Part shown: positions 51,998 through 60,541 of the stretch, in pieces
Layout: the number at the start of each line of letters is the position of its first letter
Position numbering within the stretch: position 1 is the stretch's first letter
Assembly (NCBI RefSeq): GCF_004368405.1
Contig: NZ_SBJH01000010.1
Coordinates: 1-64,000, forward strand
Direction: 5' to 3'
Source of the DNA: Olivibacter sp. XZL3
Lineage (GTDB): Bacteria > Bacteroidota > Bacteroidia > Sphingobacteriales > Sphingobacteriaceae
Length of the DNA stretch: 64,000 nucleotides
The notes under the pieces: model-generated
Database searches by the model: none
Told to the model about the DNA's origin: nothing
Seen by the model: only the letters and a program-made list of their open reading frames with translations
Program-made: the position numbers and the translations under genes

Positions 51998-52654
51998 ATG
52001 AACGAACGAGCCGTAATTTTTGACATGGACGGTGTTATTTGTCACACCAATCCATATCATGCAGAAGCCTTTAGACAGTTTTTTGATAAGAGATCGATTC
52101 CTTATACCGAACAGGAGTTTATTGATCACATGTATGGGAAACATAATAGCTATATTATGAAGTATTTTCTCAAGAGAGAGCTCAGTGATCAAGAGGTTAA
52201 AGTGTTGGAAGACGAGAAAGAAATGCTGTTTCGCAGTATTTATACGGAGGTGGTGGATCCCATACCTGGATTTTTATCGTTTTTATCGGATTTAAAAGCA
52301 GCCGGTTATAAAACGGGTGTTGCCACCTCTGCGCCCTATTTAAACCTGGAGCTCATTCTGAACAAATTAACTTTTGCCTCGCAGATGGAATCCATATTGA
52401 GTAGTGAAGACGTTGATCGACATAAGCCAGATCCGGAAGTATACCTCAAATCGGCGCGAAATCTGGCCGTGGCACCCGAACAGTGTGTAGTCTTTGAGGA
52501 TTCTTTTTCGGGCGTTACGGCAGCAATCAATGCAGGAATGAAAGTCGTTGGCGTACTTTCATCCCACGCGAAGGAAGAATTGCCTCCATGCGACTATTAT
52601 ATTCAGGACTATCGGGATATTGACATTGCGAAGGTCAGCCGGTTAATTGCTTAA
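51998..52654 (+). CDS. HAD-family hydrolase, beta-phosphoglucomutase-like
   Basis: It has 218 residues. Motif 1 is VIFDMDGVICHTNPYHAEAF (catalytic DMD), motif 2 is GVATSAPYLNLE (Thr/Ser), the Lys is in DRHKPDPEVYL, and motif 4 is CVVFEDSFSGVTAAINAGM. A helical cap (C1 type) sits between motifs 1 and 2. The group covers phosphoglucomutases and sugar-phosphate phosphatases; the substrate is unknown. It is preceded by a near-promoter box TATCTTTA and the hairpin repeat. Confidence 0.9.
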   Translation: MNERAVIFDMDGVICHTNPYHAEAFRQFFDKRSIPYTEQEFIDHMYGKHNSYIMKYFLKRELSDQEVKVLEDEKEMLFRSIYTEVVDPIPGFLSFLSDLKAAGYKTGVATSAPYLNLELILNKLTFASQMESILSSEDVDRHKPDPEVYLKSARNLAVAPEQCVVFEDSFSGVTAAINAGMKVVGVLSSHAKEELPPCDYYIQDYRDIDIAKVSRLIA

Positions 52655-52676
52655 CCGGCCGCAGTGCTGCGCTATG

Positions 52677-53273
52677 TTATACTTCTTTTTCGCTGCCGAT
52701 CCACTTGCCAACGGTAGGCGCTTCATAAGCTTCCATTTGCTGTATCAGGCGATCCAGGTCGTTATCGACCAATAACATATCCCGGTTGCTTTCTTTTAAG
52801 AAACCGCTGTTGACCATCTGATCCAGCAATAAGAGCAGATGATCATAGAACCCATCAATGTTTAGCAAACCAATAGGCTTTTGGTGTAGGCCGAGCTGTG
52901 CCCAGGTGATGATTTCGAAGAGCTCTTCCAATGTCCCAAAACCACCGGGCAAGGCGATAAACGCGTCAGACAAATCATGCATTTTCGTTTTACGTTGATG
53001 CATGTTTTCCACAATAAACAGGTCTGTAATCCCTTCATGGGTCAACTCTTTCTTCTGTAGGAAGTCTGGCAGGATCCCGCTCACATGGCCTCCTTTGCTT
53101 AGCGCTCCATTCGCAACGGCTCCCATTAAGCCGACCTTAGCCCCGCCATATACAAGGCGAATCTTTCTTTCGGCCAAGCCGACTCCCAATAAGAAAGCTT
53201 GGTCAATATAGTCCTTCTTCAGTCCATTACTCGACCCACAAAATACAGCAATACTATTTATGCTATTCTTCAT
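52677..53273 (-). CDS. LOG-family protein (TIGR00730 type)
   Basis: It has 198 residues. The LOG motifs are PGGFGTLEELFEIITWAQLGLHQKPIG and YGGAKVGLMGAVANGALSKGG. Plant LOG enzymes release cytokinin bases from nucleotides; bacterial members are nucleotide 5'-monophosphate phosphoribohydrolases with roles that are often unclear. The start overlaps the end of the M3 peptidase gene by 11 bp, so the two are translationally coupled. Confidence 0.92.
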   Translation of the reverse strand: MKNSINSIAVFCGSSNGLKKDYIDQAFLLGVGLAERKIRLVYGGAKVGLMGAVANGALSKGGHVSGILPDFLQKKELTHEGITDLFIVENMHQRKTKMHDLSDAFIALPGGFGTLEELFEIITWAQLGLHQKPIGLLNIDGFYDHLLLLLDQMVNSGFLKESNRDMLLVDNDLDRLIQQMEAYEAPTVGKWIGSEKEV

Positions 53274-54978
53274 ATAATTTTTCCAGTTCGGCTTTTACAA
53301 ATTCTACAAGTTCTCTTACATAATTTTGGCTAAAGTCGAATGCGACCCCAGCCGTTTGGTAAATTTCAGGTATTGTTTTCGTGTAACCCAGTTTTAATGC
53401 ATCGATGTACTGCTTTAGGCCTTTTTCGGGGTTTTCTTTGTAATTTTTCCATACGGCAATCGCACCTAGTTGGGCCATTCCATATTCGATGTAATAGAAA
53501 GGGACCTCGTATAAGTGCAGTTGCTTTTGCCAAAGAAACGACTTGGCTTCCTCCAAGTTCTTCCAATCGGTAAAGTTCTGACCAAAGCGGTCGAAGATTT
53601 CGATCCATGCGGCTGTACGCTGCTCTTCCGTGTGATTCGGGTTCGTATAAAGCCAATGTTGAAATTGATCAATAGTAGCAACCCAAGGCAATGTTTTCAA
53701 AACATCTTCCAATTGCTCTCTCTTCGCCCGTATTAAGTCCTCTTCTTTGTCGAAAAAGGCGTCCCAGAAATCCATTGAAATGAGCTCCATACTCATGGAG
53801 GCCAGTTCAGCAATCTCGCTGGTCAGTTGCTTGAAGTCGTTTAGCTCCAAATCAGCCGTTAGGAAGGTATGCAGGGCGTGCCCTCCCTCATGTACCATGG
53901 TTGTCAAGTCTCTGAATGTGTTGGCCGAATTCATGAAAATGAAGGGTGCGCCACTTTCCGCCAAAGGATAATTATAGCCGCCCGGAGCTTTTCCTTTTCT
54001 GCTTTCCACATCAAAAAGGTTGTTGGCTTGCATAAAATCGATGTATTTGCCTATCGACGGGTCTAGCCGGTTGAAACAAGCAGCCGTTTTTTCGATGAGT
54101 TCGTGCCCATTATTAAAAGGTTTAAGACCAGGTTTTCCGGTGATATCGACTTCCATATCCCAAGGTTTCAGCTCATTGAGATGCAGTGCATTTTGCCTGA
54201 ATGCCGCCCGTTCTTTTAAAAGGGGAACCACTTCTTTTTCAATGGCGGCGTGAAAAGCGTAACAATCTTGCGGACTGTAGTCAAAACGACCTAGGGATTG
54301 GAACATATAGTCGCGGTAATTCTCAAAGCCAGCATTTAGCGCCACTTGGTGCCTTAGCTTAAGCAGCTGACTAAAAAGTGCATTCAGCTGTTCTTTATCC
54401 TGTAAGCGCCGCGAGGTTATGCTCTGCCAAACGGTAGCCCTTTTAATTCGATCTGTATCCTTTAGAAACGTCGTCGCCTGTGGAAGTGTATACTGTTGTC
54501 CATCTATCTCAACTTCCATAGTTCCTGTAATAGACTGGTATTTTTGTTGCTCTACTTGCAGTTGAGTTAATAAAGGAACATTTTCTTCCCTAAATATTTC
54601 AAGTGCTTTCTTAACAGCCCTTAAATAAACAAAGTACTTTTCCTGATCTATCTCCTTTACATAATCAGATGCTATCAGTTTTTTATTCAATGCATTCGCG
54701 ATAGGGGCTATTTTCGGTTCAATTTCTGTAGCGAAATATTGAAAATCCTGAAGTAATTTTTCATCGGTAGTATCGCAAGTCATACGTATATAACGCCAAG
54801 CAAAATCCTCTTCTAAAACTGCCTCTAATTCACTGCGGTCGAGCATCCACTGTTCCAAAGCTTCCTTAGAATCGATGGTTCTATTTTGTAAATCTTGAAA
54901 CAACGGATTTAAATTTTCCCACACCACCGGAAGGTCTTGTGGGACGAAACGACGGTTTACTTTATTTAGTGTTTGCAT
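53263..54978 (-). CDS. M3-family oligoendopeptidase
   Basis: It is a cytosolic zinc peptidase of 571 residues that cuts short peptides. The zinc motif HEGGH is in MVHEGGHALHTFL near residue 365, and the third ligand Glu is in SEIAELASMSMELI. The upstream helical lobe (ALNKKLIASDYVKEID, TLPQATTFLKDTDR) is as in PepF/thimet-like enzymes. It leads a two-gene operon with the LOG gene. Confidence 0.94.
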   Translation of the reverse strand: MQTLNKVNRRFVPQDLPVVWENLNPLFQDLQNRTIDSKEALEQWMLDRSELEAVLEEDFAWRYIRMTCDTTDEKLLQDFQYFATEIEPKIAPIANALNKKLIASDYVKEIDQEKYFVYLRAVKKALEIFREENVPLLTQLQVEQQKYQSITGTMEVEIDGQQYTLPQATTFLKDTDRIKRATVWQSITSRRLQDKEQLNALFSQLLKLRHQVALNAGFENYRDYMFQSLGRFDYSPQDCYAFHAAIEKEVVPLLKERAAFRQNALHLNELKPWDMEVDITGKPGLKPFNNGHELIEKTAACFNRLDPSIGKYIDFMQANNLFDVESRKGKAPGGYNYPLAESGAPFIFMNSANTFRDLTTMVHEGGHALHTFLTADLELNDFKQLTSEIAELASMSMELISMDFWDAFFDKEEDLIRAKREQLEDVLKTLPWVATIDQFQHWLYTNPNHTEEQRTAAWIEIFDRFGQNFTDWKNLEEAKSFLWQKQLHLYEVPFYYIEYGMAQLGAIAVWKNYKENPEKGLKQYIDALKLGYTKTIPEIYQTAGVAFDFSQNYVRELVEFVKAELEKLYEE

Positions 54979-55049
54979 AGGTTCTTTATATATTAATCTC
55001 TTATTTACAACGTATGAGCTGAAAAAGACATTGCTTTTTTAATGTCAGC

Positions 55050-55886
55050 TTATTCCCATTTTATGTCGATGACGTTAATAGGCGAACTATCGGTTGTTGC
55101 AGCCTTGGTTGTTTGTTGATCTAAGGGCGGATAGGAGACAAACATGTCATCCCTTGCATATTCAACTGCTGTGATAGCCGCAGCGACCAACTTTTTGTTA
55201 TTGGAATAGCTACTGTAATCCGCGTTGCCATAATACCTAACCTGTGTGCAACATATAAACAGTTTGTTGTTTAATGGTGCAACCTGAAAGGTGCCCTGCA
55301 ATTTCGTAAAATGCGATTGATATAGTGGGATTATGATATCCTTTGTTTGATGATGATTAAAAGAAGATGCTTCCAGGTCGATAACCGAAAAAAGAAATCT
55401 AATTGAAATTGCGTGCATTTTCAAAAGGTTCGAAAAGGCGGTCATCGGATTATGCTCGGCTATGGTTAGCTTCACTTGTCCCGAAGGGTCATAACCTAAT
55501 ATAATCGGGTTTTGAAGGATCAGCGAATTAATAGCTGCATGTTTATTTAAATTTAAACCGAGCAGCATTTTTATATTGTGGTCTATAAAGTTTTTGCTTT
55601 CCAGTTCATGTACAGGGCCATTTCTGAAAATCCGTTTGCAAACTTCTGTTAATCTATTGTGGACACCCTCGTATTTATACTCCGCTAGAACGGTTTTTAA
55701 AGCAGTTTTTAATTGCTTTCCTGTCTGGCTGCCTAAACCAAAAGCCTGTTGGGCGGCGATACTCCCAGGTGAAAAATTATAGGGCTTCGCCGAAGCTCTT
55801 TTTGTGAAGTGTTTTCCACCACGACTATAATGAACATGATCGCCTAATTTTCCGCTGAGGGTAATATCACTCGTTTGTTTTGCCAT
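55050..55886 (-). CDS. Protein of a Bacteroidota family of unknown function (MAKQ...G...G type)
   Basis: It has 278 residues from the ATG at 55886 (MAKQTSDITLSGKLGDHVHY). The opening resembles a recurrent set of Bacteroidota proteins beginning MAKQ-x-I-x-L-x-G-x-I/L-G-x-x-x-x-Y, with S/A-rich helices next (SIAAQQAFGLGSQTGKQLKTAL) and beta strands toward the end. It lacks a signal peptide and membrane helices. The final DIKWE is hydrophilic. The longer open frame to 55934 is not used, since it would add unlike residues. The role is unknown; a decayed regulator remnant lies upstream. Confidence 0.65.
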   Translation of the reverse strand: MAKQTSDITLSGKLGDHVHYSRGGKHFTKRASAKPYNFSPGSIAAQQAFGLGSQTGKQLKTALKTVLAEYKYEGVHNRLTEVCKRIFRNGPVHELESKNFIDHNIKMLLGLNLNKHAAINSLILQNPIILGYDPSGQVKLTIAEHNPMTAFSNLLKMHAISIRFLFSVIDLEASSFNHHQTKDIIIPLYQSHFTKLQGTFQVAPLNNKLFICCTQVRYYGNADYSSYSNNKKLVAAAITAVEYARDDMFVSYPPLDQQTTKAATTDSSPINVIDIKWE

Positions 55887-56364
55887 AGCGTACGGATTAA
55901 GCAGCATTTTACAATTTTTTTCGTAAATTTGCAAAGATTCCTTCTGTCTTCCAGCTTAACCATCTAAAATTGCAACAAATTTCCAAGTTTGAACTCCACA
56001 TAAACTCCACGTGAAGGCCACCTTTATTCCACGTTAGACCCGTCTGTCGTTCGGTATACCTCCGCCCTCCATCCATGTTTCATTGCTTTTCTATAGAACC
56101 TATACAGTACGGATGTAGCAGGAATCCCGTAAGAATGGAAGGCATGAGAAAGGGATCGTACACTATTTAAGTAGCGCTTTTAAATTGCTTTTGGCCAGAA
56201 AAGCATCGAGTAGTGCAAACACATGCTCTTTTTCAATAGTGTCTAACCTTTCGATACCCTTTAGCCTTTCACCGGTACTCAAATATGTGTTTTAGTTACA
56301 ATCAAAAAATGAGAAAAAATGTCGGTTTTTTAATACTCATACTAGCACCTGTTTAAGTCCCAGT
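55887..56364. other. Spacer with a gene remnant
   Basis: This 478-bp stretch holds a C-terminal remnant of a regulator (56163-56291) but no intact gene. The rest shows no promoter or terminator that I could support. It is the only place in the window that looks like the site of a lost gene next to an unusual one. Confidence 0.5.
56163..56291 (-). pseudogene. C-terminal remnant of an XRE-type HTH regulator
   Basis: After an in-frame stop, 42 codons read TGERLKGIERLDTIEKEHVF then ALLDAFLAKSNLKALLK and a stop. The DxxEKEHVFALLDAFLAKxxLKxxL pattern is the usual tail of small Bacteroidota helix-turn-helix (XRE/Cro) regulators, after the HTH domain. No HTH domain is found upstream in any frame, so the gene is truncated at its 5' side. 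Confidence 0.45.
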
Positions 56365-57219
56365 TTAACCAAAAAAATAAATATCCAGCAAAAAAAATAC
56401 AGCAAAAATAACTGACGCAATACCGTTGGTCGTCATAAAGGCCCTATTGACGCGTCGAAGATCGGTTGGACTTACAATAAGATGTTGATAAACCAATAAA
56501 GAGCAATAGAAAATGACGCCCGCGATATAAAACCAGCTTAAGTGCATATAAAACATAGGGATAATGACACAGCAAGCCGATAAGCAATGTAGTATTTCGG
56601 ATATGCGCAAAGCCCCTTTTTTACCAAAATAAGCGGGTATGGAGTTAAGGTGGTGATTTCGGTCGAACTCTTCATCCTGCAAGGCGTAGATAATATCAAA
56701 ACCACTTACCCAGAACAGTACCGAAAAAGCATATAAAACAGGTACGACGTCGAAGCTTCCTGTTACTACCAAATAAGCACCTAGAGGTGCTAAGCCCAAG
56801 CCGAGCCCTAATACCAGATGACAAAGGGGCGTAATGCGTTTGGTGTAGCTGTAGAACAACACGACAAACAGGGCAACCGGCGAAAGGTAAAAACAGACGG
56901 GATTAATAAAATAAGTCGCCGATACAAAAATAACACAGTTGATAACAGTAAAAATTAACGCGTTCTTTGCGCTCACCCGGCCCGCTGGAATGTCGCGCAT
57001 CGCTGTACGTGGATTAAGGGCATCGATATCTCTATCTAAGTAGCGGTTAAAAGCCATCGCCGCATTCCGTGCCGATACCATGCATACCAGCATCAGGAGC
57101 AACAAAAACCAGTTGAATGTATAGCTGGTAGTGTGGACGGCTAAAAAGAAGCCAATAAAGGCAAAAGGGAGGGCAAAAATGCTATGAGCAAAAAGAACGA
57201 GCGATAGATATTTTTTCAT
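56365..57219 (-). CDS. UbiA-like polyprenyltransferase
   Basis: An integral membrane enzyme of 284 residues, it attaches a polyprenyl tail to an aromatic acceptor in quinone synthesis. The two Asp-rich motifs are NRYLDRDID (NxxxDxxxD) at ~60-70 and LQDEEFDRNHHLNSIP near 180. There are eight or nine membrane helices. It is the UbiA-type enzyme found in Bacteroidota that make menaquinone, and so not MenA by sequence; a futalosine-pathway role is a possibility. I use the ATG at 57219. menG lies 900 bp away. Confidence 0.88.
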   Translation of the reverse strand: MKKYLSLVLFAHSIFALPFAFIGFFLAVHTTSYTFNWFLLLLMLVCMVSARNAAMAFNRYLDRDIDALNPRTAMRDIPAGRVSAKNALIFTVINCVIFVSATYFINPVCFYLSPVALFVVLFYSYTKRITPLCHLVLGLGLGLAPLGAYLVVTGSFDVVPVLYAFSVLFWVSGFDIIYALQDEEFDRNHHLNSIPAYFGKKGALRISEILHCLSACCVIIPMFYMHLSWFYIAGVIFYCSLLVYQHLIVSPTDLRRVNRAFMTTNGIASVIFAVFFLLDIYFFG

Positions 57220-57323
57220 TGTTAAACTATGAATATGTACAAAGCTTTTGAAGGCAGTAAAGAAAACCAATATTTTATTCTTTACCTAAGCGCAAGAGCG
57301 CTCCGGCCGTTGGGCTCGATGGG

Positions 57324-57926
57324 TCAAATCGCAAACCTTTGATTTACCTCATCTATTAAATTCAACACTTCATCGCAACCGAGCCGTGTTTCGGACGACG
57401 TCAATATATGAGGTGGAATTTCTTCAAACCATGTCAATAGCGCTTTACGGAATAGGGCAATATTGCTTTCCGATTTCGCTTTAGATTGTTTATCCGCTTT
57501 TGTGAACACGAGAACAAAAGGGATTCCCTTTTCTCCAAGCAGGCAACAAAAGTCGAGGTCAATTTTTTGGGGTGGGAGACGGCTATCTATCAATACAAAG
57601 ATACATTGCAGGTTCTCCCGGCTAAAAATATATTTTTTTATAAATTTTTCCCACTCCGATCGATTCGATTTAGCGGTTTTGGCGTAACCATATCCGGGCA
57701 GGTCCACCAGATACCAATCTTTGTTAATCAAAAAATGGTTTATCAGCTGGGTTTTCCCTGGCGTTTGTGAGGTCTTCGCCAAACCCTTGTGTTGAGCTAG
57801 CGCGTTGATTAACGACGATTTACCTACATTTGATCGCCCTATAAAGGCATACTCCGGAAGTACTGGAGGAGGAAGCTTGTCTACTTTTGTGTTGCTGCAA
57901 ACAAATTCGGCACTTTTTATCACCAT
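57324..57926 (-). CDS. engB: Ribosome biogenesis GTP-binding protein EngB/YsxC
   Basis: A small GTPase of 200 residues needed for 50S ribosome assembly. The G motifs are GRSNVGKSSLINAL (G1), TSQTPGKTQLINHF (G2), VDLPGYGYAK (G3) and TKADKQSK (G4). The ATG at 57926 (MVIKSAEFVCSNT) is preferred over one six codons earlier, because a TATCTTTG promoter box overlaps the longer start. Confidence 0.94.
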   Translation of the reverse strand: MVIKSAEFVCSNTKVDKLPPPVLPEYAFIGRSNVGKSSLINALAQHKGLAKTSQTPGKTQLINHFLINKDWYLVDLPGYGYAKTAKSNRSEWEKFIKKYIFSRENLQCIFVLIDSRLPPQKIDLDFCCLLGEKGIPFVLVFTKADKQSKAKSESNIALFRKALLTWFEEIPPHILTSSETRLGCDEVLNLIDEVNQRFAI

Positions 57927-57932
57927 AATAGG

Positions 57933-57940
57933 CAAAGATA
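57933..57940 (-). promoter_or_regulatory. Possible engB -7 box
   Basis: The minus strand has TATCTTTG 6 nt before the ATG at 57926. If used, the mRNA is leaderless or nearly so. Confidence 0.45.
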
Positions 57941-57944
57941 GCAT

Positions 57945-58065
57945 TTTACTTATAGGTTTTAAGCATTAGGTGTTATGCATTAGGCGATAGGCAAGGGACG
58001 CCACCGCCCCTGCTACTATTCTATCGCTCATAACCAACAATCAATAACTAATAACGGACAACTAG
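57945..58065. repeat. Mosaic intergenic repeat segment R9
   Basis: GCATTAGG appears twice (in GCATTAGGTGTTATGCATTA and on), followed by GCGATAGGC. On the right CTATCGCTCATAACC and CAATAACTAATAACGG mirror those words on the other strand. It lies between the divergent engB and menG promoters. Confidence 0.6.
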
Positions 58066-58067
58066 AC

Positions 58068-58098
58068 TTGGCGATGAAGTCAATTTTGTATAAGTTTG
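58068..58098 (+). promoter_or_regulatory. menG promoter
   Basis: TTG at 58068-58070, 20 nt spacer, TAAGTTTG at 58091-58098. The box ends 7 nt before the ATG, predicting a leader of only a few bases. Confidence 0.65.
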
Positions 58099-58105
58099 CC
58101 TACGT

Positions 58106-58840
58106 ATGAACTCCAATACTATTACTCCATATAAAGACGACAAGGCGAGCAAGAAGCAGCAGGTCGCTACCATGTTCAATAATATCTCGAAAACGTATGA
58201 TTTTTTGAACCACTTTTTGTCCTTCGGAATCGATATTATATGGAGGAAAAGGGCTATAAAATCGCTCAAAGAGTTACAGCCCAAACAGCTTTTGGACGTT
58301 GCGACCGGAACGGGCGATTTCGCTTTTGAAGCGATCAATATATTGAATCCCGATCAAGTAATTGGAGTGGACATTTCGCAGGGGATGTTGGACATTGCCA
58401 GAAATAAAATTGCTAAACGTGGCTTAGCACAAAAGTTTGAAGTGGTTTTAGGTGACTCCGAAGGTTTACCTTTCGGGAACGCCTCTTTCGATGCGGTAAC
58501 CGTAGCATTTGGTGTTCGTAATTTTGAGAACTTGGAGAAAGGCCTGACAGACATCTGTAGGGTATTAAGGCCGGGCGGACAGGCGGTCATTTTAGAGTTT
58601 TCGACGCCGAAGACTTTTCCAATGAAGCAGCTTTACAGCATATATTCCCGTACCGTGATGCCTTTTTTGGGAAGGTTGTTCTCCAAAGATCGAGCAGCAT
58701 ACAGCTATCTGCCCGAGTCGGTGGCACAGTTTCCGGATGGCGAACGGTTTACAGCCATCCTTCAACGGGCAGGTTTTACCAAAACGGTGTATCGGCCACA
58801 GACTTTCGGCATCTGTACCATTTATATAGGCACCAAATGA
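58106..58840 (+). CDS. menG: Demethylmenaquinone methyltransferase (UbiE/MenG)
   Basis: It makes the last C-methylation in menaquinone synthesis using SAM. It has 244 residues. UbiE signatures are YDFLNHFLSFGIDIIWRKRAI, LDVATGTGDFAFEA (SAM motif I) and AFGVRNFENLEKGLTDICRVLRPGG. The Bacteroidota use menaquinone, so the MenG sense fits. It diverges from engB; the UbiA-like enzyme is just beyond engB on the other strand. Confidence 0.94.
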   Translation: MNSNTITPYKDDKASKKQQVATMFNNISKTYDFLNHFLSFGIDIIWRKRAIKSLKELQPKQLLDVATGTGDFAFEAINILNPDQVIGVDISQGMLDIARNKIAKRGLAQKFEVVLGDSEGLPFGNASFDAVTVAFGVRNFENLEKGLTDICRVLRPGGQAVILEFSTPKTFPMKQLYSIYSRTVMPFLGRLFSKDRAAYSYLPESVAQFPDGERFTAILQRAGFTKTVYRPQTFGICTIYIGTK

Positions 58841-59039
58841 TCGTTAAAGTGCTTTACTGTGCTGCTGGCAACATGCGATGGTCTTAGATCTATTGCCGAT
58901 GGTTGTTTAGTAAGGAGCGACAGGTGGGCCTATAATGTTTTCTAAATGCCTGTGAGAGGAACTAGCCGTACGAGTTTTTGTCGCCATGGAAGCTTCCGTG
59001 CTATGCTGGCAGAAGGCATTACAACAAAAAATTAAACGC

Positions 59040-59798
59040 ATGAAAACAGTTTTTATTACAGGAGCAAGCTCGGGCATCGGTTTTGCCAGTGCAGAAGTAT
59101 TTGCACGCGAGAAATACAATCTTTTATTAGCTTCCCGCCGCATAGATAGGTTGCATATTATGGCGACTGATCTTCAGAATAAATACGGCGTTCAGATCCA
59201 CACAGTTGGCATGGACGTACGAGATAAAAATTTAGTAGAGAAGGTTTGGGAAGAATTGCCCGATCAATGGAAAGATATTGATGTGTTGATCAATAACGCC
59301 GGTCTGAGTCAAGGATTAGATCCCATACAAGAAGGAAATACGGACGACTGGGACCGCATGATCGACACGAATGTAAAAGGACTTTTATACGTGACACGTG
59401 TCGTGGCGCCTATCATGCAAGCCCGTAGAAGTGGACACATCATTAATATAGGTTCAGTTGCCGGTAAAGAAGTTTATCCGAATGGCAATGTTTATTGCTC
59501 TACCAAACATGCCGTTGATGCATTGACCAAAGCCATGCGTATAGACATGTTGCCTTATAACATCAAAGTTACCAGCGTTGATCCAGGGGCCGTCGAAACA
59601 GAATTTTCGATCGTTCGCTTTAAAGGAGATCATGAAAAAGCCAAGAAAGTATATGAAGGTTTTACGCCCTTATCCGCAGAGGATGTCGCAGAAGCGATCT
59701 GGTTTGCAGCATCCAGACCGGCCCATGTAAATGTCAACGACTTATTATTGATGCCAACCGCGCAAGCCTCTGGTACGATTTTCTATAAGGAACAGTAA
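59040..59798 (+). CDS. SDR-family NAD(P)-dependent oxidoreductase (YdfG-like)
   Basis: It has 252 residues with a Rossmann fold. The motifs are TGASSGIGFASAEVF at ~7-21, LINNAGLSQG, and the Ser-Tyr-Lys centre in NIGSVAGKEVYPNGNVYCSTKHAV. SRRIDR after strand two suggests NADP preference. It is closest to YdfG-type 3-hydroxy acid dehydrogenases. I use the ATG at 59040; the frame is open to 58986 without support. Confidence 0.9.
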   Translation: MKTVFITGASSGIGFASAEVFAREKYNLLLASRRIDRLHIMATDLQNKYGVQIHTVGMDVRDKNLVEKVWEELPDQWKDIDVLINNAGLSQGLDPIQEGNTDDWDRMIDTNVKGLLYVTRVVAPIMQARRSGHIINIGSVAGKEVYPNGNVYCSTKHAVDALTKAMRIDMLPYNIKVTSVDPGAVETEFSIVRFKGDHEKAKKVYEGFTPLSAEDVAEAIWFAASRPAHVNVNDLLLMPTAQASGTIFYKEQ

Positions 59799-59800
59799 AA

Positions 59801-59859
59801 TAATTGGCGCGAAGCTTGGACAGTATTTCATTTTATGATTAACTTGAGGGCGCCAATTA
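59801..59859 (+). terminator. Stem-loop after the SDR gene
   Basis: TAATTGGCGC pairs with GCGCCAATTA around a loop of 39 nt. The stem is a perfect 10 bp, but the loop is long and no T-run follows, so its use as a terminator is doubtful. Confidence 0.45.
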
Positions 59860-60023
59860 GCCGCAAAGGTAAATCTTTAGTAAATACTTCTTCCTATATA
59901 GCTGTTTTATGCGTAAAATAATTAGTTTTGCCCAAAAAGAAGTGTCAGGTTGGTGTCTAGTACAAAAGATACGCGACTATTAAATCAAACGCACCGTGAA
60001 ATGTGCATAATTTGAATAGCATT

Positions 60024-60479
60024 ATGGCTCTTGAAAACACGATAAATCAGGATATTAAAGCGGCTATGTTAGCCAAAGACGACGCTCGGTTGAGGGGCTT
60101 GCGAGCAATCAAATCTGCTCTTTTATTGGCAAAGACAGAAAAGGGGGCGGGCGAAACATTAACCGAGGAAGTGGAAATAAAAGTTTTACAGAAACTGGTT
60201 AAACAGCGTAAGGAATCAGCGGAGATTTATTTACAGCAAAATAGGCAAGATCTTTACCAGATTGAAAAAGAAGAGCAGGACGTTATCGAAGAATATTTGC
60301 CCAAGCAGCTTAGTAAAGAAGAAATTACCGAACAGGTGAAGCTTGTTATTGAAGAAGTCGGAGCGGCTAGTGTAAAGGACATGGGTAAAGTAATGGGGCG
60401 GGTAAATCAGCTTTTAGGAGGCAAGGCCGATGGTAAAACGATAGCAGAAGTAGTGAAAGAGCAACTGAACGCTTTGTAA
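60024..60479 (+). CDS. GatB/YqeY-domain protein
   Basis: It has 151 residues, the normal size for YqeY. It has a helical N-terminal part (LENTINQDIKAAMLAKDDARLRGLRAIKSALLLAKTEKG) and a C-terminal YqeY domain like that of GatB tail (MGKVMGRVNQLLGGKADGKTIAEVVKEQL). Family members may act on tRNA-linked amidation, but free YqeY proteins have no proven role. A TAGTTTTG box lies at 59923-59930. The ATG at 60024 is chosen over one seven codons upstream. Confidence 0.9.
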   Translation: MALENTINQDIKAAMLAKDDARLRGLRAIKSALLLAKTEKGAGETLTEEVEIKVLQKLVKQRKESAEIYLQQNRQDLYQIEKEEQDVIEEYLPKQLSKEEITEQVKLVIEEVGAASVKDMGKVMGRVNQLLGGKADGKTIAEVVKEQLNAL

Positions 60480-60541
60480 ACACTTTGTCGTGCATTATCG
60501 AGGTTCATATTAAAATTATATAGATACTAGGAACATATTAT

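Noticed and set aside
59799-60023. tRNA or other structured RNA gene in the SDR-yqeY spacer
   Set aside because: The 10-bp stem has a long loop and there is no T-loop GGTTCGA motif or acceptor stem; no tRNA was recognised anywhere in the window.
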